Assembly (NCBI GenBank): GCA_029379385.1
Contig: CM055609.1
Coordinates: forward strand, 8,122,001 to 8,186,000
DNA length: 64,000 nucleotides
Direction: 5' to 3'
Source: Quillaja saponaria
Lineage: Eukaryota > Streptophyta > Magnoliopsida > Fabales > Quillajaceae
The position numbers and the translations under genes are program-made. Below the pieces are notes generated by a model. That model did no database searches, was not told the origin of the DNA, and saw only the letters and a list, made by a program, of their open reading frames with translations. Below, piece after piece: positions 36,704-48,904 of this stretch; position 1 is the stretch's first letter; each line of letters opens with the position of its first letter.

Positions 36704-37553
36704 TCAAAAAGAAGACAACAAATTCTCCAAGTAATCACTTCCTAAGTCCTGAAACACAAGTACATCAAATTCATTCCCAAGTGTTCCTTCCGTTCCTGCC
36801 ATTCTCTTCATTTCAGGTTGTTCATTCCACAACTCCACATTTTCATCCCACTCCCTTGACAATCTCTTTAGCGAGTTATGTGAATTCTCTTTGTTCCCAA
36901 TAAATCTGCTGGCGGAGTAATCTTCCTGACAACTTGTAGAAGAATAACTGAAATCACTACCTTTGCAATCCAATCCTAAAGCCTTGGTCACCTTCTCAAT
37001 TGGGAAGTTCAGATAAGCCTTAGGGCCTCTTATTCTCAAAGCAGCCTTGTCATAAGCTAAAGCTGCTTCTTCAGCTGTTTCAAATGTCCCAAGCCAAACT
37101 CGAGCTCCTTTTTTCGATGAATCTCTAATCTCTGCTGCATATTTACCCCACTGGCCGTCTCCTCACTCCTCGGTAGTGTTTCTCAACCACCTTCTCTACC
37201 GCTTTAGCAACATTCACTTTCTTATCACAATCGGCAGCGCAAGTAGTTGTTTCCAAATTCCCAATGGCAGAGTGTTTTGTTTCAATATTTCTTGCAGGAA
37301 CTATACCATCTAAAAGCTCCTCCCAAGCCTCAGCTCCCATTGATATCCACCTCCCTAAACTTGGAAGCCTTTCTAGTATTTCTATGGATCCATTTCTTCC
37401 ATCAAGACTAGGCAGTTCTTCCCATGTGTTGGAAGATTCTGCTATGCTATTTCTTATTCCTCCATGTTCTGCTCTGTCGCCACCAATAAAGTTTGCCCAA
37501 ACATCCTCAAGAATTCCTCCAGAATCTGCATGATGACGACCATGAATTGCCAT
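36704..37553 (-). pseudogene. AP2/ERF transcription factor gene with a one-base frameshift in the AP2 domain
   Basis: On the minus strand the frame from ATG at 37553 gives 136 residues ending in [11 protein letters not shown] and a stop. Skipping one base near 37151 (an extra G between CCA and TGG) would restore the conserved [14 protein letters not shown] and lead into [14 protein letters not shown] and a C-terminal tail ending at 36704. The whole gene would then encode about 282 residues in a single exon. Alanine and aspartate at the diagnostic AP2 positions place it in the ERF (GCC-box) subfamily rather than DREB. The N-terminal half has LEDVWANF and two WEEL motifs. As written, the protein lacks most of its DNA-binding domain. 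It could be a recent pseudogene or a sequencing error; the rest of the frame is clean, which favours a very recent event or an error. Confidence 0.8.
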
Positions 37554-39315
37554 GTTGCTAATGATGTGTGATAAGGTAAAGAAGAGGAGAGAGGAGATTA
37601 GGAGTGAATGTATAAATACTATATATTTGTATGTCATATGAGCACGAAATGTGAACTGAGTTGGAAACTTGTGCTTTAATCCACTCACCAGCTTAATTCA
37701 TGGAGATCATCACAGAGAAAAGAAGCTGGTTTGATTATTTTAAGGCTCCTCCATTGACTTATGTGGTTGTTCTAATCATTTATGAGGCTTAATCAATGTA
37801 GATTCTATGTACTTCATATGTTGTTTTGGAAAACCTTCCTGTAATTCATGATTAATCACATACGAAACAGCAATATATTGCTGCATTTGCAAGACTGACC
37901 ATGTGCCTTTGAGAAAATGGAGGTAGTGAAGGAGAATTGAAATTTCATTTAATTTGATTCTTAGAACATACATTATCTAACCAAATCCTTGCAATCATAA
38001 AAATTCAAAGTTTAAATGTCTAAAGGTGCTGCCACTTTCAAACATTCTCATATTCATCTTAGCTTCAACTACAGTATAGTAGTATACTGCATGCTACAAG
38101 TAAAACCGGGCAGGATCCCAAGTAGAATGAGGATGACCCAAGAATTAAATTGTGGCATGCATATCTTTATTTCACTGATAAAATGTCACAATTTTATTAT
38201 TTATGCGATGTTGAAAAAATGGAAAGAAAATCTTGAAAAATAACTAACTAGCTGGCTCAATTCAATTATTGACTCATTTGTGCTCAATTTCATATTTTTT
38301 GACATTTTCTTAAAATAAAAAATAAAACTAGTTTACCTCTAGTTGCAATTCTATTGACTTGACTAGTTCAAAACAAATTTTACATATTCTTCAAAACTTT
38401 GCTTTAAAATTCATATCGCAATTTAACACTAGTTCAACTGTTCAAGGTACCATAAAGTAATGAAGGTGGACCATTTCTTGGGGCCAAAGAATTGTGGGTT
38501 TGACTAATTTAGGATAGATACAAAGATTAATAGATGGATTATATAAAATACAAGGCACACGCTTAAGAACATAAAACCCAAGGATTGCTTATATTTGCTA
38601 TATATAGGCTTAACATTGAAGCAATTGAAAATTTGAAATAATTTGAGGAAGTAATAATGCAAATGCGGCGCTCTGGATTCGATGAATGGTTAATTGGGGA
38701 TGTGGAAATTCGTGTAATTTGTGCAAAAAGATTAAGATCAATAGATGCCTTTGAATTGAATTAATGTCTTTTATTTGATGATGTTCCTCATTAATGGTTG
38801 CCCTTTTAACCATGTCAATAGGAAATCTTTCTCAATTGGGATTTGATTTATTGACTTATGCAAAATCTTTTTTTATTTTTATTTTGAAGAAAATGAAATA
38901 TTTGTTTCAAATGATTACTTGTATTCCAAGAAGAAGGTGAAGTACTTGATGAGAGGAACTCCCCTGCTTTATAAGTATTTGAATGGGGCTAGAAAAATGG
39001 GTTTTCATTGTTATTCAATAACTTCCAACTGGTGAAATTAATACACACATAGTTTCACTTATTTTTCATAAAGCAAGTAAAGTATTTACAATTTTTTATC
39101 AACCGATAACACTATACATTGAGTTTGACTCAATTCAAATAGTCAATAATCTACGCCGTTCAAATTAGAATCCAATTCATATGAAAGAAAATACAATTCA
39201 CCAAATGCTGAAAATATTCATGCATCAATTGGTAAACACATGAATATGAAATCATGCGATCAGAGTTATCAAAGATAAATAAATAAAGCCACACCCCGTA
39301 AATTCCTTTATTAAA
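37554..39315. other. Intergenic region between the ERF and P450 genes
   Basis: No gene is recognised. The first roughly 150 bases are the likely ERF promoter and leader; a TATTTATA-like site on the minus strand lies near 37611-37618. From about 38890 the sequence (aagaagaaggtga...gctagaaaaatg) is repeated downstream of P450-B (from 43025) and in the C-D spacer (from 49140), marking the start of the duplicated P450 unit. Confidence 0.5.
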
Positions 39316-41318
39316 TTAATCTTTACTAAGACCAGTGATACACCTGACAGGAACAAGTTTTAGAGGCACCTTCTTGTACAGAACAAGACCAGCCATTTCT
39401 TCCATGTCCACATCTTCTTCTTTCATTCCATTGGGCAATTTCCAATCAAAACAATACAAGAGATTTGCAAGTGCCAACTCCACCATGTTCAGTCCCAAGT
39501 TCATACCAGGACAACCTCTTCTGCCAGCACCAAAGGGAAAAAACTCAAAATTTTGCCCTTTATAATCAATGGAACCATCTTCAAACCTCTCTGGAATAAA
39601 TTCTTCTGGAAATTTCCAGGAATCAGGGTCTCGTCCTACTGCCCAAATATTAACAAAGAGTTGGGTTTTGGGGTAAATGTCGTAGCCATTGATCTTAAAG
39701 TGTGACATTGTTTCTCTTGGAAGTAGAAGTGGACCTGGAGGGTTTAATCTTAAAGTTTCTTTCATCACCATCTTTAGGTACTTGAACTGCTCGATGTCCC
39801 CTTCTGTGACTTTTCCTTTGTTTCCAATACAATTTCTGATTTCTTCTTGAACTTTTTTCATCACTCTTGGCTCCTTACTGAGATGTGCCATAGCCCAAGT
39901 AATGGTGGTAGCAGTAGTTTCCACTCCAGCGAGAAATATATCCTTCAAATATCGTGTATCAGATGAAAAAATTAAGTTAATTAGCTCACGATCAATCAAA
40001 ATCATATATGCAACAGTTTTGCTTATTAGGAAGTAATATTTTATATATAGGAGTTATTAATTAGTAGAGGTTTTCATCACCTAACCACTTATCGCCCGAC
40101 ATGCGTATATATACATTGGATAATAAGAGGTTATAATACTTGTGACGGTCTAAAAAATAGATAGCAAAAAAATTAGTTACAATTGAATAATAAAATAGCT
40201 TTATATAACTTGAATTTATCTAATATACACTTTGAGACAAAAAAACACATAACAACCCTCGTCAAATACATATTTTAAGCATCAGATGTCAATCGACCTC
40301 AAACACTTTGAATTCCAAGGAGTAATTAATAGAAAAAGCTTTGTAAACGTGAGGGAAAAATCAACCCCAGAATTTGTATAAGAAAATAGAAAATTGTAAA
40401 AAACGAATAAAAGCTAAAGATTCTTACCATTAGGATTGCTTTAACATGATCTTGGGTGAATTGAACTTCACCATATTCTGTTTGGCTTCTCTCTACCAAT
40501 TTTAGCAATTCAGCAACTAAGTCTTGTTGATCTTCTTCGTGTTTTATATTAAGATGTTGGTCTATAACTTTTTGGTAAAAACCATCCAAGTGGTTAAAAC
40601 TCTTTTCAAGCCTGTCATGGAAGCCTGTGAGCCTATCAATAATCCAGCCTACATAAGGAAGGAAGTCAGATGCTGTAAAGGCTCCCACCACAGCCACGGC
40701 CTCATGAAAGATTTCTTCAAAGTTGCCCTCATCAAATTCATTTCCTTGAAACTTTTTTCCGAAAGCAGTCCTACAAGTCATGCTAGCAATTAAAGAAAGC
40801 ACTTTCTCACTCAAATCAACAGGACTTGATAATTCTGATGACTCAGAAATCGAATCAATCAGCAAATCAACCTCTTGTTCTCTGATGAACCGAAATGATT
40901 GCACCCTTTTGTTGCTAAACAGCTCAAGAACACAAATCTTCCTCATCTCCCTCCAATAACTACTATAGGGCGAAAAACCAATATCAAGATAATTATATGA
41001 GAGTTTACCACCACTAACCAATAATGGTCTACTACAAGATTCAAGATCATGATCTTTTAAGACCTGTCTCGCTGTTTCAGCAGAGGAGACTACAACTGTT
41101 GGCACTGCACCCAAATGTAATAAAATCACAGGGCCATATTTCTTCGATAAGTTCCATAGAGAGCGATGAACCAAAACACTAAGTTGATGCAAATTACCTA
41201 TAATGGGCAGCTTAGGGGGACCAGGAGGAAGGTTTTTGCCCTGCTTCTTCTTTTTCATCATAAGAAACAGCAGAGGAAGAAGAAGGAGACATAGCAATAG
41301 GACTCCATATACAGACAT
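39316..41318 (-). CDS. Cytochrome P450, CYP71B-like (gene A)
   Basis: Membrane-bound heme monooxygenase of the CYP71 clan. Its substrate cannot be read from sequence; relatives oxidise terpenoids, indolic compounds and other specialised metabolites at the ER. Exons on the minus strand are 41318-40428 and 39942-39316, joined in phase 0 (ATG|GAT), giving 505 residues, the normal length. Motifs are an N-terminal membrane anchor (1-21) with a KKKK stop-transfer, the hinge PPGPPKLP (31-38), WREMRK, the I-helix AGVETT (302-307), KETLR (E359, R362), PERF (414-417) and the heme loop [11 protein letters not shown] with Cys441. An upstream in-frame ATG at 41354 would add 12 residues. MSVYG is preferred because paralogue B starts there and its upstream frame differs. 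The gene appears intact. Confidence 0.92.
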
Positions 41319-41920
41319 TGGAAGGTATGTTAGAATGTTGATGGGGTGCCTCAATTTATTTCCTCAATGTACAACTCTTCTACTCAACAAACAATCAATC
41401 CCCGGACAAGGCACAATCAGGTACAGCACATTTGTTGTCTTGTATCACCAAAAACAATTAAGGACCTTGAAAAGGGTCCTGGCGGCCGGGTAAAAAACTG
41501 ACATGAAGTATATAAAACAAGCTTGTGGGTGCATGGATGCAATAAAGTAGCAATTTCATTGCTATATTCCCAATTGTGCTATACTCCCAATTGCAAGGAC
41601 CCACTTGAGGTCATTGATGCTTTCGATAACAAAAGCATGACGTTTGAGATTACCTTTTGTTTTTTGTTAAGGCACTCAATGATGAATATCTGTTTTAATC
41701 TTATGGAATTGCATCACTAAGTTTTTAGTTATTCAAGACTTACATGAAAAAACAAATGCTTACATACAAAAACGTATATCGTCTGTGTTATATCCTCCAT
41801 GTGATGCTAAGAACAATAATGGAGGTGCAATAAATGTAAACAATTATAATATTTGATGAAAGCTCTCTCAATTGGGATTTGATTAATTGGATGAAATATT
41901 TATTTTAAATGATCACTTAG

Positions 41921-42760
41921 GGCTAATTTGGTATGTAAAAATGGCTATTCCATTCCACATATGATTCCATGGAATGAATATTTTTTTGTTTGGTTAGTTT
42001 TTAATCTCGTAATACTTATTTCATTCAAATCATTTTATTTCATAGAAGTAAAAATCCTCAAACCTACCTAGGGTTTGGGATTACTCATTCCTACTTTTAT
42101 GAAATTAATTTAGTTGAGTTATATAACAAAAAAATAAAATAAAAATCAAATTATCACAAAAAATAAAAAGTTGAATATTAATAAAATAATAATATTATTC
42201 ATAAATAAAAAAATATTTATTATTTAATTTAGTCAAATGACAAAAATACCCTTCATATCACATTAAAAAATATAAAATTATATAAATTAAAAAATTTGTA
42301 CATAAAAATAATAATAAATCAATTCATTTTAGTCAAATGACAAAAATACCCTTCATATCATTGTAAATAATATAATTATAAATAATTAATTAATGTTAAA
42401 TAAATAAATTAGTTAAGTAATTTCAAACTAAAATATTAATATTAAAGAATAAAAAAAAAAGAAATTTTGTGCTTTATAATAATAAATAATATAATATAAT
42501 ATAATATTTTCAAAAATTAATTAAAAAATTAAGAAATTTATATTTTTCATAATTATATTTAATTTTTATTACTATATCTATAAAAAGATATCTTTATCAT
42601 TTTAACATAACTTTGATATTATTTCATGTCTCAAAACTACATAGAAAATTAATAAATGAAATGAAATGATTATTCCATTCAATCTACATTCCATTCTCAT
42701 CCCCTTTCCCATTCCAATTAAAAAAAAATCATTTACTAAATAATTATTTTTAGTAAATGA
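41921..42760. mobile_element. AT-rich non-autonomous insertion in the P450 A-B spacer
   Basis: The related spacer near 48830 goes from aatcactta straight into AT-rich sequence, whereas here gatcactta is followed by gggctaatttggtatg and about 840 extra bases. Sub-terminal GGAAT and ATTCC blocks face each other (near 41948-41980 and 42672-42720), as in miniature inverted-repeat elements. An internal block (agtcaaatgacaaaaatacc) occurs twice about 100 bases apart. A clean right end is not visible, so the boundaries are approximate. Confidence 0.5.
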
Positions 42761-42769
42761 AATAATCAT

Positions 42770-43017
42770 TTACAAAAATATATTTATTATTGTTTTTATC
42801 TTATATTTAAATAAATATATATTTAATTATTTTAAACAAATTGGACTCACCAGTTTACAATCGTGTTTTGTAAAATTGAAGCTCAGCTTGTTTATTAATA
42901 AGCCTTATAATAAAATTTGAACTTCACTCATTTAAAAAATGAACGGGTCTCAAACAAACCCTTATCGAATTTGTTCATGAGCTATATATAAACAGGTCGG
43001 AAGAAGGGCAGCCCTAC
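42770..43017. repeat. Degenerate copy of the GAGCTC-rich hAT-like repeat family
   Basis: Shares order and wording with 60110-60354: AT-rich lead, aagctcagcttgttta, a block near aaaatgaacgggtctca, ttcatgagct, ending gggcagccctac. A parallel copy lies at about 48905-49130 in the C-D spacer, so this insertion predates the P450 duplication. Confidence 0.55.
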
Positions 43018-43472
43018 TTGTATTTCAAGAAGAAGGGTGAATTAATTGATGAGAGGAACTACTCTGCTTTATAAGCATTTGAAAGGAGCTAGAAAAATGT
43101 GTTCATTGTCATTCAATAACTTCCCACAGGTAAAATTACACACACAGTCCCTTATTTTTCGTAAAGCAGGTGGACTTCAAACATGCCCCTCGTTGCATTT
43201 ATTGTCCCCTGAAGTAAATTGATCAAGATTATATACAATTTTTAATCAACTGATAACATTATACATTGAGTTCAACTAAATTCAAATAATCAATAATAAG
43301 CAGTTTTATTTAAAAATCAATTCATATAAAGAAAAATACAATCCGTAAAAAAGTTGAAAAAAATTCAACATCATTTGGTAAATATTCTAATATGAAATCA
43401 AGTGATCACAACAATGAAAGAGTTATCAAAGATATATATATAAAGCCACACCCCGTAAATTCCTTTATTTGG

Positions 43473-45416
43473 TTAATCTTTACTAAGACCAGTGATATAC
43501 CTGACCGGAACAAGTTTTAGAGGAAACTTCTTATAGAGAACAATACCAGCCATTTCTTCCATGTCCACATCTTCTTCTTTCATTCCGTTGGGCAATTTCC
43601 AATCAAAACAATACAAGAGATTTGCAAGTGCCAACTCCACCATGGTCAGTCCCAAGTTCATACCAGGACAACCTCTTCTGCCAGCACCAAAGGGAAAGAA
43701 CACAAAATTTTGCCCTTTATAGTCAATGGAACCATCTTCAAACCTCTCTGGAATAAATTCTTCTGGGAATTTCCAGGAATCAGGGTCTCGTCCGATTGCC
43801 CAAATATTAACAAAGAGTTGGGTTTTGGGGTAAATGTCGTAGCCATTGATCTTAAAGTGTGACAAAGTTTCTCTTGGAAGTAGAAGTGGACCTGGAGGGT
43901 TTAATCTTAAAGTTTCTTTCACCACCATCTTTAGGTACTTGAGCTGCTCAATGTCCGCTTCTGTGACTTTTCCTTTGTTTCCAATACAATTTCTGATTTC
44001 TTCTTGAACTTTTTTCATCACTCTTGGCTCCTTAATGAGATGTGCCATAGCCCAAGTAATGGCGGTAGAACTAGATTCCACTCCAGCCAGATATATATTC
44101 TTCAAATGTGTTTCATTTGAAAGAATTAAGTTAATTAGCAGAAGTTTTCATCACCTATAACCACTTATCGTCCGACATGTGTATATATAAATTAGATAAT
44201 AAGAAGTTATAATATTTGTAACGGTCTAAAAAATAGAACAAATCATGCGTATTTGACAACAAAAAAGCTATTTACAATTTGATTTATAGAATCGATATAT
44301 ATAACCTAAATTTATCTAATATACACTTGATACGAGCCATAGCATGCACACAACAATCCCGTTAAATACATACTTGGAGAGTCACATGTCAGTCAACCCC
44401 AAACACATTGACTACTAAGGAGCAATTATTAGAAAAAGTTTGTGTAAACGTGAGAAAAAAATCGACCAAAATTTGTGAGAAAATAAAAAATTGTTAAAAA
44501 AGGAATAAAATCTAAAAACTCTTACCATTAGGATTGCTTTAACATGATCTTGTGTGAATTGAACTTCACCATATTCTGTTTGACTTATCTCTACCAATTT
44601 TAGCAATACAGCAAGTATGTCATGTTGATCTTCTTCATGTTTTGTATTAAGATGTTGATCTATAACTTTTTGGTAAAAAACATCCAAGTGGTGAAAGATC
44701 TTTTCAAGCCTGCCTTGGAAGCCTGTGAGCCTGTCAATAATCCAGCCTACACGAGGAAGGAAGTCAGATGCTGTAAAGGCTCCCACCACAGCCACGGCCT
44801 CATGAAAGACTTCTTCAAAGTTACCCTCATCAAATTCATTTCCTTGAAATTTTTTCCCAAAAGCAGTCCTACAAGTTATGCTAGAAATTAAGGAAAGCAA
44901 TTTCTCATTCAAATCAACAGGACTTGATGATACCGATGAATCAGAAATCGAATCAATCAGTAAATCAACCTCTTGTTCTCTGATGAACCGAAATGATTGC
45001 ACCCTTTTGTTGCTAAACAGCTCAAGAACACAAACCTTCCTCATCTCCCTCCAATAATCACTATATGGTGAAAAACCAATATCAAGAAAATTATATGAGA
45101 GTTTACCAGGACTAACTAATAATGGTCTACTACAAGACTCAATATCATGATCTTTTAAGACCTGTCTCGCTGTTTCAGCAGAGGAGACTATAACTGTTGG
45201 CACTGCTCCCAAATGTAATAAAATCACGGGGCCATATTTCTTCGATACGTTCCATAGAGAGCGATGAGCCAAAACACCAAGTTGATGCAAATTACCTATA
45301 ATGGGCAGCTTAGGGGGACCAGGAGGAAGGTTTTTGCTCTGCTTCTTCTTTTTCATCATAAGAAACAGTAGAGGAAGAAGAAGGAGACATAGCAATAGGA
45401 CTCCATATACAGACAT
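43473..45416 (-). CDS. Cytochrome P450, CYP71B-like (gene B)
   Basis: Tandem paralogue and closest sister of gene A, with the same two-exon structure. Exons are 45416-44526 and 44099-43473, joined ATG|AAT, giving 505 residues. The anchor with KKKK, the PPGPPKLP hinge, WREMRK, KETLR, PERF and [11 protein letters not shown] are all present. The I-helix reads AGVESSST, so the conserved threonine of the AGxxT oxygen-activation motif is serine here, while A and D keep ETT or ETS. This substitution may be tolerated or may alter catalysis. The start MSVYG is taken as the first Met in frame. The substrate is unknown. The gene looks intact. Confidence 0.9.
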
Positions 45417-46521
45417 TGGAAGGTATGTTAGAATGTTGATAGGGTGCCCTCAATTTATTTCCTCAATGTCAACTCTCCTACTTAAACAATCAATCCTCGG
45501 ACAAGGCACAATCATATACACACATTTTTTATCTTATATCACCAATAAGGACTTTGAAAAGGGGCCAGCAGCCTACAAAAATTGACATGAAGTATATAAA
45601 ACGAGCTTGTGGATGCAATAAATTAGCAATTTCATTGCTAGGATTCCCAATTGCAAGGACCCACTTGAGGTCATTGATGCTTTTGAATTAAGAAAAGGAT
45701 GAATCAATGATAGAATATCTGTTTTAATCTTATCGAATTGCATCACCAAGTTTTTAGTTATTCAAGTCTTACTTGAAAAAACAAAAATGCTTACATACAA
45801 AACTTACATTGTTATTGTGTCATATCCTCCAAGTGATTCTAAGAACAATAATGGAGGTGCAACAAACGTAAAGCAGAGGTGGTAGTTTGAGATCAAATAA
45901 ACCATTTCATCTTTCTTACATAATCTTGATGATTTTGAGCCAAGAAGCCAAAACATAGCCCATAGCCGACCTCCCCTGCCCCCAACCCCAAATAACAAGG
46001 AATAAAATGCAAATGGGATTATGTCTTTGAGTAGTATAAAAAAATTAAAGAATTTTAACATGACGCAACAAGAGTGAAAAGAACTACTAATACAACAAAT
46101 TTCTGAAATTCAAAGGCATTTGAGTTTTATTGAACTGTTGTCCCCCTTATAGTTACCCCATAGAAATTGCATTATTCAGGAGAGAGACTCTTATATTTCT
46201 TGTTTTCCACTTAGTTTGTGACCCTTCATTATACTTGTTTCTTTGTCACCATTCATTATCATTGTTTCTAAAAGAAAAATCATAGTGAATGATATGCTCT
46301 CAATGAAGAAGTGTTTGAAGAGGGGCATTACCGCTGCCCGCCTCATAAGCATTTGAATGGGGCAAGAAAAATCAGAAATTGTGATTTTATAACTAGTTGC
46401 AGATGGAGAATTAGACACCCAATTCAATTTTATTGTTCATACATAGTCCCTTAAAGGGAAACTTACAAATTTGAAATGGAAGATAAATCTAAAATAAATA
46501 AATAAAGCCAAACACCGTCCT
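45417..46521. other. Spacer between P450 genes B and C
   Basis: The first roughly 430 bases match the upstream regions of genes A and C. The stretch 45870-46110 has no parallel that I noticed. From about 46110 to 46521 it repeats the region downstream of gene D (49480-49889), including the shared block gaactgttgtccccctta. No gene is seen; minus-strand ORFs here are open by chance in repeated DNA. Confidence 0.55.
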
Positions 46522-48155
46522 TCATTCTTTAATCTTTACTAAGGCCAGAGATATAACTGACAGGAACAAGTTTAGAGGTAACTTTTTAGAAAGAGAAAGA
46601 CCAGACTCTTCTTCCATGTCCACATCTTCTTCCTTCATTCCATTCGGCAATTTCCAGTCAAAACAATACAAGAGATTTGCAAGTGCCAACTCCACATTGG
46701 TTAGTCCCATGTACATACCAGGACAACCTCTTCTGCCAGCACCAAACGGCAATAACTCAAAATTTTGCCCTTTAAAATCAATGATGCCATCTTCAAACCT
46801 CTCTGGAACAAATTCTTCTGGGAATTTCCAAAAATCAGGGTCTCGTCCTATCGCAAAATTATTTACAATAATACGAGTTTTCGGGCATATGTCATAGCCA
46901 TTGATCTTAAAGTGTGACATAGTTTCTCTTGGAAGTAGAAGTGGACCTGGAGGGTTCAATCTTAGAGTTTCTTTCACCACCAACTTTAGGTACTTGAGCT
47001 GCTCAATGTCCCCTTCTGTGACTTTTCCTTTCTTTCCAACACAATTTCTGATTTCTTCTTGTGCTTTTTTCATCAATCTTGGCTCCTTAATAAGATGTGC
47101 CATAGCCCAAATCAGGGTGCTAGCACTAGTGTTCACTCCAGCCAGAAATAAATTCTTCAAATGCGTGTAGTAAGAAAGAAGTAAGCCCATGAATCAAATT
47201 TAGTCCAAGATAAAGAATATTATAAGGAACAAGTAAAAAAGTTAATGACTATTACCATAAGGATAGCTTTAATATGATCTTGGGTGAATTGAACTTCATC
47301 ATGTTCTGTTTGGTTTCTCTCTGCTAATTTTAGCAGTTGAGAAACGATGTCTTCTTGATCTTCTTCATATTTTGTATTAACATGTTGATCTATAACTTTT
47401 TGGTAAAAACCATCCAAGTAGTGAAAGCTCTTTTCAAGCTTGTCATGAAAGCCTGTGAGCCTATCAATAATCCAGCCTACATAAGGGAAGAAGTCAGATG
47501 CTGAGAAGTCTCCCAACACAGTCACGGCCGCATAAAAGACTTCTTGAAAGTTGCCCTCATCAAATTCATTTCCCTGAAAAGTTTTTCCAAAAGCAGTCCT
47601 AAAAGTTATGCTAACTAGTAAAGAAAGCAATTTCTCACTCAAATCAACAGGACTTGATGATAACGACGATTTGGAAATCGAATGAATCAGCAAATCAACC
47701 TCTTGTTCTCTGATGAACCGAAATGATTGCACCCTTTTGGTGCTAAATAGCTCAAGAACACAAATCTTCCGCATCTCCCTCCAATAATTACTATATGGTG
47801 TAAATGCAATATCAAGATGATTATATGAAAGTTTACCAGGACCAATTAACAATGGTCGACTACAAGACTCTAGATCATGAACTTTTAAGACCTGTCTCGC
47901 AGTTTCCGCCGAGGAGACTACAACTGTTGGCACTGCGCCAAAATGTAATAGAATTAGAGGGCCATATTTCTTTGATAGATCCCAAAGAGAGCGATGAGCC
48001 AAGGCACTGAGTTGATGGAAATTACCTATAATGGGAAGCTTAGGGGGACCAGGAGGAAGGTGTTTGTTCTGCTTCTTCTTTTTCATCATAAGAAACAGTA
48101 GAGTAAGAAGGAGACATAGCAATAGGACATCATAAAAAGACATTGGAAATGACAT
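46522..48155 (-). CDS. Cytochrome P450, CYP71B-like (gene C), altered C-terminal tail
   Basis: Sister of gene D. Exons are 48155-47256 and 47154-46522, joined ATG|AAT, giving 510 residues. It has an anchor, a KKKK run, the PPGPPKLP hinge, KETLR, PERF and the heme loop [11 protein letters not shown]. Two oddities appear. The I-helix is AGVNTSAS, with Asn replacing the acidic residue that normally precedes the threonine. A one-base deletion relative to D, between 46570 and 46571 (CTAAACTTG versus CTAAAGCTTG), shifts the last roughly 16 residues to [15 protein letters not shown] instead of the usual [12 protein letters not shown]. The shift lies after all core motifs, so the enzyme may still fold. 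Start Met1 (MSFPMSFYD) is chosen; Met5 is possible. Confidence 0.85.
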
Positions 48156-48205
48156 ACTTAATGAGAAGAAACTATAGCTATGTGAAAGAATGCTGATGTT
48201 GATGC

Positions 48206-48214
48206 TTATAAATA
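48206..48214 (-). promoter_or_regulatory. Putative TATA box of P450 gene C
   Basis: On the minus strand the sequence is TCCTATTTATAAG, 51-59 bases before the start codon. Gene D has the matching TCCTATATATTAG at the same distance, which supports a conserved core promoter. Confidence 0.45.
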
Positions 48215-48854
48215 GGACAAATGAATAAGGAACAGTGATTCAAGTCCCAAATTCTTGTCTCCATCAGTGTTAGATGCTTACTCTTAATACCAATCAATTT
48301 GTTTCCTCAATTTACAACTCTCCTACTCAACAAACAATCAATCCACGGACAAGGCACAATCATATACACACGTTTGTTGTCTTGTATCACCTAAAACAAT
48401 TAAGGACTTTGAAAAGGGGCCAGCCGCCTACAAGAACTGACATGAAGTATATAAAACGAGCTTGTGTTGCATGCAATGCAATATTGTAGCAATTTCATTG
48501 CTTGGAGTCCCAATTGGAAGGACCCACTTGAGGTCATTGATGCTTTTGAGTTAAGAAAGTATGAAGTTTGAGATTCACTTTTGTTTTTTGTTGGGGGAGA
48601 TAGAATATCTGTTTTAATCTTATGGAATTGCATCACTAAGTTTTTAGTTATTCAAGTCTTACATGGAAAAACAAATGCTTACATACAAAAACGTATATTG
48701 TTTTTGTGATATATCCTCCATGTGATGCTAAGAAAAATAATGGAGGTGCAATAAATGTAAAGCATTATAATATTTGATGAAATCTCTCTCAATTGAGATT
48801 TGATTAATTGGATGAAATATTTGTTTTAAATAATCACTTATTATATTATATTGT

Positions 48855-48856
<2 letters not shown>

Positions 48857-48885
<29 letters not shown>

Positions 48886-48902
48886 TATATATATATATAT
48901 AT
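48857..48902. repeat. (AAAT)n followed by (AT)n microsatellite
   Basis: About six AAAT units pass directly into about eleven AT units inside the C-D spacer. Confidence 0.9.
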
Positions 48903-48904
48903 AT

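Larger units (their letters stand above)
41319..43472. other. Spacer between P450 genes A and B
   Basis: The part near gene A (to about 41915) is its promoter region and matches the upstream regions of B and C. A very AT-rich insertion (about 41921-42760) is absent from the equivalent C-D spacer. The stretch 42770-43015 is a degenerate copy of the gagctc repeat family. From 43020 to 43472 it repeats the region downstream of gene A. No gene is seen. Confidence 0.6.

Noticed and set aside
37554..37688. N-terminal extension of the ERF frame to ATG 37688
   Set aside because: The added residues are hydrophobic and unlike ERF proteins; MAIHGRHH at 37553 is a more natural start.
41319..41354. Upstream in-frame ATG of P450 A adding 12 residues
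   Set aside because: Gene B has no matching start (its frame is shifted by an extra base upstream), and MSVYG gives the usual anchor and length.
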